Positions 25,260 to 32,794 of a stretch of DNA of 64,000 nt are shown here, piece by piece; positions within the stretch are counted from its first letter, which is position 1, and every line of letters starts with the position of its first letter. This stretch comes from Bifidobacterium eulemuris. Lineage in GTDB: Bacteria > Actinomycetota > Actinomycetes > Actinomycetales > Bifidobacteriaceae. The position numbers and the translations under genes were made by a program. The stretch lies in the NCBI RefSeq assembly GCF_014898155.1, contig NZ_CP062938.1:2232001-2296000 (forward strand), given 5' to 3'. The notes below the pieces were generated by a model that did no database searches, was not told where the DNA came from, and saw nothing but the letters and a program-made list of their open reading frames with translations.

Positions 25260-26777
25260 ATGGCAATGGAAAATCCCTTTGAGGGCAAGGAAATCTGGTT
25301 CGGCGTCGGCTCGCAGGACCTCTATGGCGAGGAGGCGCTGCGCCAGGTGGCCGAGCAGTCCACCGAAATCGTCGACGCGCTCAACGCCACCGGCAAGATC
25401 CCGGTCAAGCTGGTCTTGAAGCCCACCCTCAAGTCCTCCGACGGCGTCAAGCAGTTCATGGTCGAAGCCTCCGCCAACCCGAACGTCATCGGCGTCATCA
25501 CCTGGTGCCACACCTTCTCCCCGGCCAAGATGTGGATCCGCGGCCTCGAAGTGCTCACCAAGCCGATGCTGCAGCTCAACACCCAGCACCACATGGAGAT
25601 CCCGTGGGAAACCATCGACATGGACTTCATGAACCTCAACCAGGCCGCCCACGGCGACCGCGAGTTCGGCTACATCGTCTCCCGCCTCGGCATCAACCGC
25701 AAGATCGTCGTCGGCCACTACACCGACCCCGAAGTCGCCGAAAAGATCGCCACCTGGGCCCGCGCCTGCGCCGGCTGGGACGCCTCCCAGAACATGAAGG
25801 TCATGCGCTGGGGCGACAACATGCGCAACGTGGCCGTCACCGAAGGCGACAAAACCGAGGCCGAGCGCGTGTTCGGCGCGTCCATCAACACCTGGGCCGT
25901 CAACGAGCTCGTCGCCGCCTACGAGGCCGTCAAGGACGACCAGGTCAAGGCCATCATCGAAGACTACAAGGCCAAGTACGACGTGGCACCCGAGCTGCTC
26001 GACGCCAAGTACGACTCCCTGTTCATCGCCGCCAAGGAAGAGGCCGCGATGGTCAACATGATGCAGGCCAACGGCTGCACCGCCGGCGTCGACAACTTCG
26101 AAGACCTCGGCGCCCTACCGCAGCTGCCCGGCGTCGGCCCGCAGCGCTTCCCTTCGGAGTATGGTTTCGGCTTCTCCGCCGAAGGCGACTGGAAGACCGC
26201 CGTCCTCGTGCGCATTGGCGCGGTCATGGGCTACGGCCTCGACGGCGGCGCCTCTCTCATGGAGGACTACTCCTACAACTTCGTGCCCGGCCATGAGCTC
26301 AACATGGGCGCCCACATGCTCGAGGTCTCCCCGTCCATCGGCACCATCGCCAAACCCAAGCTGGAGATCCACCCGCTCGGCATCGGCGGCAAGGCCGACC
26401 CCGTGCGCCTCGTCTTCACCGGCGCGCCCAAGAAGGACGCGGTCGTCGTCTCCATGTCCGACGTGCGCGAGCGCTTCCGCCTGCTCATGAACGTCGTCGA
26501 CATCGTCGAACCCGAAGGTTCCCTCAAGGCCCTGCCCTGCGCCCGCGCCCTCTGGAAGCCGCAGCCCAGCCTCAACGTCTCCGCCGAATGCTGGCTGCGC
26601 GCCGGCGGCTCCCACCACACCTGCATGACCACCTCCATCGGTCGTGAGGCCTGGGAGGACTTCGCCCGCATGGCCGGCGTCGAACTCGCCACCATCGACG
26701 CGGACACCACCCCGGCCGCGTTCGAACGCGAGCTGCAGATTAGCGAAATGTACCACCGTCTCAACAACCAGCACTGA
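25260..26777 (+). CDS. araA: L-arabinose isomerase
   Basis: Converts L-arabinose to L-ribulose, the first step of the pathway. The 505-residue product starts with KEIWFGVGSQDLYGEEALRQ, has TWCHTFSPAKMWIRGL, a metal-ligand region around AEGDWKTAVLVRIGAVMGYG and EDYSYNFVPGHELNMGAHMLEV, and a C-terminal GGSHHTCMTT. All are standard AraA blocks in the expected order and length. AAGTAAGGAACAACCC lies just upstream. It is the last gene of the araBDA unit; its stop lies at the base of a large hairpin. Confidence 0.97.
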   Translation: MAMENPFEGKEIWFGVGSQDLYGEEALRQVAEQSTEIVDALNATGKIPVKLVLKPTLKSSDGVKQFMVEASANPNVIGVITWCHTFSPAKMWIRGLEVLTKPMLQLNTQHHMEIPWETIDMDFMNLNQAAHGDREFGYIVSRLGINRKIVVGHYTDPEVAEKIATWARACAGWDASQNMKVMRWGDNMRNVAVTEGDKTEAERVFGASINTWAVNELVAAYEAVKDDQVKAIIEDYKAKYDVAPELLDAKYDSLFIAAKEEAAMVNMMQANGCTAGVDNFEDLGALPQLPGVGPQRFPSEYGFGFSAEGDWKTAVLVRIGAVMGYGLDGGASLMEDYSYNFVPGHELNMGAHMLEVSPSIGTIAKPKLEIHPLGIGGKADPVRLVFTGAPKKDAVVVSMSDVRERFRLLMNVVDIVEPEGSLKALPCARALWKPQPSLNVSAECWLRAGGSHHTCMTTSIGREAWEDFARMAGVELATIDADTTPAAFERELQISEMYHRLNNQH

Positions 26778-26867
26778 GATAACGGAGCGTCACCGGCACG
26801 GCAGAAGACTCGACGTACCCTCGTACGCCTTCGCCTTCTGCCGCACCGGTGCCGCACGCGTTATCTC
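26776..26867. repeat. Hairpin overlapping the araA stop (ara element, copy 3)
   Basis: Arms GAGATAACG (26776) / CGTTATCTC (26867) enclose GGCACGGCAGAAG / CTTCTGCCGCACCGGTGCC and a core GACGTACCCTCGTACGCC that matches the core of the elements after araB and araD. The stop codon of araA forms part of the stem base. Could serve as terminator or 3' stabiliser, though no T-run follows. Confidence 0.75.
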
Positions 26868-26881
26868 AGCGCTTCGCACTG

Positions 26882-26959
26882 ACGCACTTGCGCGATTGCG
26901 AAGCAATCGCATATAAGTGCGTGATCGGCGAAATGGGGACAGTCCAGTGGACTGTCCCC
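26882..26959. repeat. Two further hairpins downstream of araA
   Basis: First, CGCACTT / AAGTGCG with an inner GCGATTG-CGAAG-CAATCGC stem (26884-26922). Second, a perfect 25-bp palindrome 26935-26959 with 12-bp arms GGGGACAGTCCA / TGGACTGTCCCC. Neither has a T-run. They precede the dyad array at 27002. Confidence 0.75.
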
Positions 26960-27001
26960 ATGGAGCTCCACAGGACTGTCCACGCTGGGGGTGTGGTCAG
27001 T

Positions 27002-27257
27002 GTGGACGGATTGGCAGTTACTGACTATTCATCCACTGTGGCGTATCTGTCATCGTGGATAAATTGACGGTAACGGCCGACTCATTCACGCCTGACACCC
27101 TCAGCGTGGATGAAGCGACAGTAGATAACCATCCATCCACACTCACATAACCCTCAACGTGGATGAATTGACAGTTACTGGCCGTTCATCCATGGTGCCA
27201 TGATGGTGCCTTGACCCTCAGTGTGGACGAATCGTCAGCATGCGCTGGTGGCCTGGT
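27002..27257. repeat. Array of 35-bp dyads, 51-53 bp period (array A)
   Basis: Units start at 27002, 27055, 27106 and 27159, with a half unit at 27223. Each is 35 bp with outer arms close to GTGGATGAAT / ATTCATCCAC; in the best units an inner CAGTTACTG dyad is present. The first four are spaced 53, 51 and 53 bp. The second array of the same family is at 60822-61169. No spacers resemble CRISPR spacers (16-18 bp, partly conserved). Confidence 0.9.
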
Positions 27258-27292
27258 TCGTCAGATATGCGAACCAGGCCACCAGCGCATGC
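27238..27292. terminator. Perfect 23-bp hairpin in convergent gap
   Basis: Arms 27238-27260 and 27270-27292 are exact reverse complements (GCATGCGCTGGTGGCC at the outer end) around a 9-base loop. It lies between araA and the convergent nucleoside hydrolase, 24 bp past the latter's stop. No T-run on either strand, so a bidirectional transcription barrier is only a guess. Confidence 0.6.
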
Positions 27293-27315
27293 GGTTATTC
27301 GAGATTGGTTTGATT

Positions 27316-28251
27316 TCAGTCGTAGTACTTGATGCACTCCTCGACGAGATCCCAGAACTTCTCCACGTCGATGTCGATGGCGACATCGGTGTTCTTGACG
27401 TCGTCGGTGAGCAGGAAGTAGTCGCAGTTGGTGCGGCCGTAGCTCTGCTCGCTGTTGATTTCGATGTCGGTGTGCATGTTCTTGACGGTCACGATGGAGG
27501 GGTCGATCAGATAGGCGACCGTGGTCGGATCATGCAGCGGGCCGCCCTCCCAGCCGAACGTCTTCTTCTGCCCCTTGTTGAAGAACGTCATCAGATCGCA
27601 GAACAGTTTACCGGCGCGGTTGTCGTGCTTGCTCATCCGCTCGATCACGGACGGATAGCACAGCACCTTGCGGGTGATGTCAAGTCCCATCATGGTCACC
27701 TTCACACCGCTGGAGAACACGATGTGCGCGGCCTCGCCGTCGGCCCAGATGTTGAACTCCGCGGAAGGCGTGACATTGCCGAGCTGGTAGCAGCCGCCCA
27801 TCAGCACGATCTGGTTGATCTTGGGGATGATGCGGGGTTCGATGCGCATCGCCATCGCGACGTTGGTCAGCGGACCCGTCGGAACCAGCGTGATGTCGCC
27901 GTCGGAGGCCATCAGGGTGTCGATGAGGTAGTTGATGGCGTGCTTGTCCTCGATGGTTTTGGTCAGTTCGTCGAACACCGGGCCGTCAAGTCCCGAATCG
28001 CCGTGCACGCGTTCCTCGACGGGCCTCGGCTCGATGACCATGGGAACGCTCATGCCTTTGTACACCGGCACATCGATGCCGAGATACTGGCAGACGTTGA
28101 GCGCGTTGCGGGTGGTCTTCTCCAGCGACTGGTTGCCGCGCACGGTGGTGATGCCGAGCAGCTCGATGTCGGGATGGCCGGCCGCCATCAGAATCGCGAC
28201 GGCGTCGTCGTGTCCGGGGTCGCAGTCGATGATGATCCTGTGCTTTGCCAT
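27316..28251 (-). CDS. Nucleoside hydrolase (IunH/RihC type)
   Basis: Hydrolyses ribonucleosides to base and ribose. The 311-residue product has the calcium-binding N-terminal DCDPGHDDAVAILMA (Asp9, Asp15, Asp16), GITTVRGNQSLEKTTRNAL, TGPLTNVAMAM, and the late NIWADGEAAH and LHDPTTVAYLIDP with the catalytic His region. Length is typical of the family. AAGGAGG precedes the start. It is divergent from a LacI regulator and shares a 16-bp operator with a nearby MFS gene. Nucleoside preference cannot be read reliably. Confidence 0.93.
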   Translation of the reverse strand: MAKHRIIIDCDPGHDDAVAILMAAGHPDIELLGITTVRGNQSLEKTTRNALNVCQYLGIDVPVYKGMSVPMVIEPRPVEERVHGDSGLDGPVFDELTKTIEDKHAINYLIDTLMASDGDITLVPTGPLTNVAMAMRIEPRIIPKINQIVLMGGCYQLGNVTPSAEFNIWADGEAAHIVFSSGVKVTMMGLDITRKVLCYPSVIERMSKHDNRAGKLFCDLMTFFNKGQKKTFGWEGGPLHDPTTVAYLIDPSIVTVKNMHTDIEINSEQSYGRTNCDYFLLTDDVKNTDVAIDIDVEKFWDLVEECIKYYD

Positions 28252-28268
28252 TACGGAACCTCCTTGTT

Positions 28269-28320
28269 GATAAATCGTTTTGGCAAAGACATATTAAACA
28301 TCTATCCGAAAAAATGTCAA
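28269..28320 (-). promoter_or_regulatory. Nucleoside hydrolase promoter and operator
   Basis: On the minus strand, TTGACA (28320-28315) and a TTTAAT/TAATAT -10 region about 16-18 bp downstream form a promoter. The operator GATAAATCGTTTTGGC (plus-strand reading, 28269-28284) lies just downstream of the -10. Its exact reverse complement recurs at 31127-31142. Confidence 0.75.
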
Positions 28321-28374
28321 CTGCGCGACACGCCGTGTGCCAACGCATAGAATGAGGTGAGGAAAGGGGCGAAC

Positions 28375-29385
28375 ATGCGAGTGACGTTGAAGGACATCGC
28401 GGAGGCGACCGGCACATCGGTGCCGACGGTATCGCTGATACTGAATGACAAACCGTTTAGGGTTTCCGAGGAGACCCGCCGGAAGGTGCTCCGCGCCGCC
28501 GAGGAGATGCATTACGTGCGCAATCAGGCGGCCCGCGATCTGCGGCAAGGGGCCAACCACACCCTCGGGCTGATCGTTCCGGACATCAGCAACGGCTTCT
28601 ATTCCTCGTTCGCCAAAGGGGTGGAGCGCGCCTGCCACGATGCGGGCTGGAGTCTGCTGCTCAACGACTCCGACAACGATCCGTCGCGCGAGGCGGAGTA
28701 CATCGAGCTGATGTACTCCAAAAACGTGGAAGGCGTCATCCTGGCCAATGCCGCTGGTGACGAACGGAAGACCTCGGCGAGTCTGCGGACGCTTGTCTCC
28801 CGGGGCGTCCCCCATGTGCTGATGGATCTTTCCGGCACGGACCAAAGCGATGCCGTGGCGGGAGACCACCATGTCGGCGGCCGGACGGCGACGGATTACC
28901 TGCTCAGGCTCGGCCATCGCCGTATCGCCTGCATCACGGGCCCCATGCATTTGGAGGGCGCGCGCAGCCGTTATGAGGGGTATCGGGAGGCGCTGTCCGC
29001 CAAAGGGGTGGAGTATGACGAATCCTTGGTGTACGAGGGGGACTACACCTACGAAACCGCCCTGCAGCTGGCCCGCATGATGGATTGGGAAGCGTTCACG
29101 GCGGTGGTCTCTTGCAATGATCTGACTGCTCTTGCCGTGTGCAAGGTCGCCGCGGAGATGGGGTATTCCATCCCCGCCGACCGATCCGTCATCGGCTATG
29201 ACGACGTGCTGTTCGCCGGACTGATGACTCCGGGGCTGACGACCATGCACCAGCCCAACGAACAGATGGGCATGGATGCGGCCCGCATGCTGATGGAGCG
29301 GGTGCGTCATCCCGACCGCGAGCGCGTGGTCACCATGTACACGCCGCAGCTGGTGGTGCGGGACAGCACGGCACCCTGCCGGTAG
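28375..29385 (+). CDS. LacI-family regulator of the nucleoside locus
   Basis: A 336-residue repressor. The N-terminal HTH reads VTLKDIAEATGTSVPTVSLILN, then VRNQAARDLRQGANHTLGLIVP begins the sensor domain, which ends VIGYDDVLFAGLMTPGLTTM. Start at 28375 follows GGAAAGGGG; an upstream GTG at 28357 is less likely. Divergent from the nucleoside hydrolase and next to two MFS permeases that carry matching operators. Effector probably a nucleoside or ribose derivative (inference). Confidence 0.9.
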   Translation: MRVTLKDIAEATGTSVPTVSLILNDKPFRVSEETRRKVLRAAEEMHYVRNQAARDLRQGANHTLGLIVPDISNGFYSSFAKGVERACHDAGWSLLLNDSDNDPSREAEYIELMYSKNVEGVILANAAGDERKTSASLRTLVSRGVPHVLMDLSGTDQSDAVAGDHHVGGRTATDYLLRLGHRRIACITGPMHLEGARSRYEGYREALSAKGVEYDESLVYEGDYTYETALQLARMMDWEAFTAVVSCNDLTALAVCKVAAEMGYSIPADRSVIGYDDVLFAGLMTPGLTTMHQPNEQMGMDAARMLMERVRHPDRERVVTMYTPQLVVRDSTAPCR

Positions 29386-29438
29386 ACGGCCATGCTCCGC
29401 GCGGGGGAGCTACGCCTCGCGTCCCATGGCTCGTCCGC

Positions 29439-30857
29439 TCAGGGGACGCGCCGTGGGATGAGCAAGGAGCAGCCCCAAGCGAGCGCCATGGTCGCGGCGC
29501 TGACCGCCAAGGCCGCGGCGTATCCGCATTGGGCTCCCATCCTGTCCGCGACGCCCTCTTGCGCGCCGTACAGCAGCAGATAGCTGATGCCGGAGGCGAG
29601 GTTGAAGGTGCCCGCCGTCAGTCCAGGCAGGGTGCCGGGGCTGTCGCTCGGGGAGAGTTCGACCGCCAGCGCGTTGATCATGATGTTGACGATACCCACA
29701 TACCCCAGGCCAAGCATCGCGGATAGCGCCGCGATCGAAGGTCGGCTTGGGTGCAGGGCGGCGAACACGCCGAAGCACGCGGCCAGTGATGTGAGCGCAA
29801 GTCCGGCGCGGAACACCGCAAGATATCCGTTGCGGGCGGCGAGTACGCCGGAGAGGATCGCCATGGGCATGCCCGCCAGCGCGTATGGCACCAGCGTCAC
29901 GATGGTGGAATCGCCTGCGCTGAGCGCGAGGCCGCCCTGCGCGTCCTGCGCGATCGCCGGTATCAGTCCGTTCATCAGGGCGAATACGCCGATGAGGGCG
30001 ATGAAAACGGTGAGGAGAAAGCCCCAGGTGCTTCGCTGGGTCAGATAGCCGGTCGGAGCGAGCGGCGATGTCGCGCGGCGTTCGATCCGCCAGAAGGCGG
30101 CGAATGCGCATGCGGCCACGAGTATCAGCGCGATCGAGGTCGATGTGGGCATGCTGCCTGAACGTAGGGCTGAGATGGCGCAGAGCAGCGTGCCGACCGC
30201 CAGGGCGAGGCAGGCCACTCCTGGCCAGTCCATGGTCGCCGCGGTGGGAGTTCGGCTTTCGTCCGCGGTGATCGCAATGGCCACGATGCCGCAGATTCCG
30301 GTGCCCGCCAAAGTCCAGAACACGGCGCGGTATCCGAATTCGGAGGCGAGCCATCCGCCCGCGATGGCGTCGAGGCCGGCGATGCCTCCGTTGGTGCATG
30401 TCACCGCCGCCAGAAGAACGGCGTAGGTGCGGTCGTCCGTGACGCGCTCGCGAAGCATCAGCAGGCATAGGGAGATGATCGGGCCGGTCACGCCCTGCAG
30501 CACGCGTCCCAGCGTGAGCAGGATGAGATTCGGCGCGGCGGCGGCGATGGCGCTGCCTATGGTCGCGACGGCCAGCATGCCGATGGTGGTGCGTTTGCGT
30601 CCGGCGATGTCTCCCAATCGGGGGAGGAACAGCGAGAAGATGGCGGAGGATGTGAAGAAGACGGTTTGCGTGTCCGCCGCCTGCGCGGCGGTGATGTCGA
30701 GTTCGGCGCTCATCGTCGGCAGGGCGGGGGAGACCATGGACGCGTTGAATTGGTACGAGAAGATGGCGAGGAACAGCGATGCCATCAGCCCGATAAGGGT
30801 GGGGTCGGGATGGAATCCGCGATCGCGTCGCGGCGTGGGGTGTGCTGTGTGAGGCAT
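29439..30857 (-). CDS. MFS permease, nucleoside-locus paralogue 1
   Basis: A 472-residue membrane transporter with about 14 hydrophobic segments, DHA2-like. Characteristic blocks are FQFNASMVSPALPTMSAELD, SLFLPRLGDIAGRKRTTIGML (motif A) and LGRVLQGVTGPIISLCLLML (motif C-like). The chosen start at 30857 (AAGGATC upstream) begins 30 residues before the first helix; the open frame upstream contains the operator and promoter and is not coding. Closely similar over its length to the product at 31261, so the two are paralogues. Co-regulation with a nucleoside hydrolase suggests nucleoside import rather than drug efflux. Confidence 0.83.
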   Translation of the reverse strand: MPHTAHPTPRRDRGFHPDPTLIGLMASLFLAIFSYQFNASMVSPALPTMSAELDITAAQAADTQTVFFTSSAIFSLFLPRLGDIAGRKRTTIGMLAVATIGSAIAAAAPNLILLTLGRVLQGVTGPIISLCLLMLRERVTDDRTYAVLLAAVTCTNGGIAGLDAIAGGWLASEFGYRAVFWTLAGTGICGIVAIAITADESRTPTAATMDWPGVACLALAVGTLLCAISALRSGSMPTSTSIALILVAACAFAAFWRIERRATSPLAPTGYLTQRSTWGFLLTVFIALIGVFALMNGLIPAIAQDAQGGLALSAGDSTIVTLVPYALAGMPMAILSGVLAARNGYLAVFRAGLALTSLAACFGVFAALHPSRPSIAALSAMLGLGYVGIVNIMINALAVELSPSDSPGTLPGLTAGTFNLASGISYLLLYGAQEGVADRMGAQCGYAAALAVSAATMALAWGCSLLIPRRVP

Positions 30858-30954
30858 GGGTGGGATCCTTCGGAATGGGTGTGGCTGGCCGGGGTCGTCG
30901 CGGCCATGGTTGTCGGTGGCCGGGTCGTGGAGTGGGGAGACTTTGGCTGAACTC

Positions 30955-30983
30955 AAGATAAAACGTTTCATCATTGATGTCAA
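30955..30983 (-). promoter_or_regulatory. Promoter and operator of MFS paralogue 1
   Basis: Minus-strand TTGACA (30983-30978), 17 bp, TATCTT (30960-30955). The operator GATAAAACGTTTCATC (30957-30972) covers spacer and -10. The layout is identical to that of the promoter at 31116-31144. Confidence 0.82.
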
Positions 30984-31115
30984 AGATTCATGCGCTGCAT
31001 TTTTCGGACTGAATCGGCGTGTCGCCGGCGCGGGGTCTCCGCGGATGGGCGCATGTTGGCTTAAAAACAGGGCTCCGGTGCCCATCGGTGGGCTGTTTTT
31101 TCAAAAAACTATGTT

Positions 31116-31144
31116 TTGACATTAATGCCAAAACGATTTATCTT
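31116..31144 (+). promoter_or_regulatory. Promoter and operator of MFS paralogue 2
   Basis: TTGACA (31116-31121), 17 bp, TATCTT (31139-31144). The operator GCCAAAACGATTTATC (31127-31142) covers the spacer and -10 and is the exact reverse complement of the nucleoside-hydrolase site at 28269-28284. Confidence 0.83.
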
Positions 31145-31260
31145 GTTTTCTGTCACGGTATGAAGGCCGCGAAGCGGGGCCTGTGACATCGCGTTATCCG
31201 CTGAAGAAAACGAAGGAGTTTATCCATGTCGAAGTCGACATACACGATCGGAGAACCGCG

Positions 31261-32691
31261 ATGAACGATACCGTCCGATCCTCGTCGTCCGTGCGGCGGA
31301 ACGGAGGCGGCAAATCCGTCGCCTTCCTTATGGTCGCGTTCCTGACCGCCACGTTCGCGTTCCAACTCAACGCCTCCATGCTGTCGCCCGCGTTGGTGAC
31401 GATGCAGGAGGAACTGAACACCAGCGCCACTCAGATAGGCCTTTCCCAGACGGTGTTCTTCACCTCGTCGGCGCTGTTCTCGTTGTTCCTTCCCCGCCTG
31501 GCCGATCTTGTCGGACGTAAGAAGGTGCTGCTGGGCATGCTGCTGGCCACGGTCTGCGGATGCAGCGTCGCCGCGCTGGCGCCCAACGTGCCGGTTCTGC
31601 TGCTCGGCCGACTGCTCCAAGGCACGGCCGGACCGATTGTGACCCTGTGCATGATCATGCTGCATGTGAGGGTCCCTGACGAAAAGCAATACACCAAGCT
31701 TATGGCCATCATCACATCCGTCAACGGCGGCATCGCCGGCGTCGACGCCATCGCGGGCGGATGGATCGCCGGCACGTGGGGATACCGTCCGATCTTCTGG
31801 GTTATGGCGGGCATCGGACTGTTGTCCACGATTCTGGTCGCCATCGTCGCCGATGAGAGCAAAGCTGAGGAGTCGAACGAGCGTATGGATTGGCCGGGCG
31901 TGCTGTTCCTGGTGCTCGCGGTGGGCACCGCCCTCACCGCCGTGAATTCGATGCAGCGCATCACCGAGGCGAACTGGCTGCTGATCGGCGTGCTGTTGGC
32001 GGTCGCGGCCGTGGCGTTCGTCGTGTTCTGGAACATCGAGAAGCGCAGCAGTCATCCGATGTCGCCGATCCATTACATCAAACAGCGCCGCACATGGGGG
32101 CTGCTGCTCACCGCCCTGCTGACCCTCACTGGCGTGTTCGCGATTATGAACGGCGTGGTGCCCGCCATCGCGCAGGACTCCGAGGCGGGCGCGGACATCT
32201 CGGCAAGTGTGTCCTCGTTCGTGACGCTCACTCCATACGCCATCATCGGCTTGGTGTTCGGTCCGATCTCCGGAGTGCTCGCCACCAAATTCGGGTATCG
32301 CAAGGTGCTGCGCTGCGGTCTCATCGTGAGCGTGGCGGCCGCGGTGTTCGGCGTGTTCGTCGCGCAGTCGCCCAGCGCGGTCGGCCTGCTGGGCATGTCG
32401 CTGGCCATGGGCGTGGGCTATGCCGGCACCGCCAACATCATGCTCAACGGTCTGGGCATAGTGCTCTCGCCCAAAGACAATCCGGGCTACCTGCCGGGCT
32501 TCAACGCCGGGGCGTTCAATCTGGGCGCGGGCATCAGCTATACGATTCTGTACGGCATTATGGATGCGTTCACTGAATCCTCGGGCGCGACCGCCGGATA
32601 TACGGCCAGTATGATCGGCGGCGCCGTGATTCTGCTCCTCGCGCTGCTCAGCTCCTTCCTGATCCCCAAACCGGAGTCCGACGTGGCGTAG
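31261..32691 (+). CDS. MFS permease, nucleoside-locus paralogue 2
   Basis: A 476-residue transporter, paralogue of the divergent gene at 29439. It shows FQLNASMLSPALVTMQEELN, SLFLPRLADLVGRKKVLLGML and LLGRLLQGTAGPIVTLCMIML at matching positions, and NGGIAGVDAIAGGWIAGTWGYRP. The ATG at 31261 follows CGGAG and precedes a short polar N-terminus before the first helix. A terminator follows at 32709. Two transporters for one hydrolase may differ in substrate (purine and pyrimidine nucleosides, or a nucleoside and a base); this is speculation. Confidence 0.85.
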   Translation: MNDTVRSSSSVRRNGGGKSVAFLMVAFLTATFAFQLNASMLSPALVTMQEELNTSATQIGLSQTVFFTSSALFSLFLPRLADLVGRKKVLLGMLLATVCGCSVAALAPNVPVLLLGRLLQGTAGPIVTLCMIMLHVRVPDEKQYTKLMAIITSVNGGIAGVDAIAGGWIAGTWGYRPIFWVMAGIGLLSTILVAIVADESKAEESNERMDWPGVLFLVLAVGTALTAVNSMQRITEANWLLIGVLLAVAAVAFVVFWNIEKRSSHPMSPIHYIKQRRTWGLLLTALLTLTGVFAIMNGVVPAIAQDSEAGADISASVSSFVTLTPYAIIGLVFGPISGVLATKFGYRKVLRCGLIVSVAAAVFGVFVAQSPSAVGLLGMSLAMGVGYAGTANIMLNGLGIVLSPKDNPGYLPGFNAGAFNLGAGISYTILYGIMDAFTESSGATAGYTASMIGGAVILLLALLSSFLIPKPESDVA

Positions 32692-32708
32692 GCGACGGAC
32701 GATAAGGC

Positions 32709-32757
32709 GGGCCGGTCGATCGCATCGAGATGATGGCGATCGGCCGGCCCATTTTGC
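32709..32757 (+). terminator. Rho-independent terminator
   Basis: Arms 32709-32723 (GGGCCGGTCGATCGC) and 32736-32750 (GCGATCGGCCGGCCC) pair with one mismatch, then ATTTTG. Lies 18 bp after the MFS stop and may also end the convergent acyl-CoA ligase transcript. Confidence 0.82.
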
Positions 32758-32794
32758 GTTACGCGGCTCCGTTCCGTCGCAGCCCGAGCGCGCG

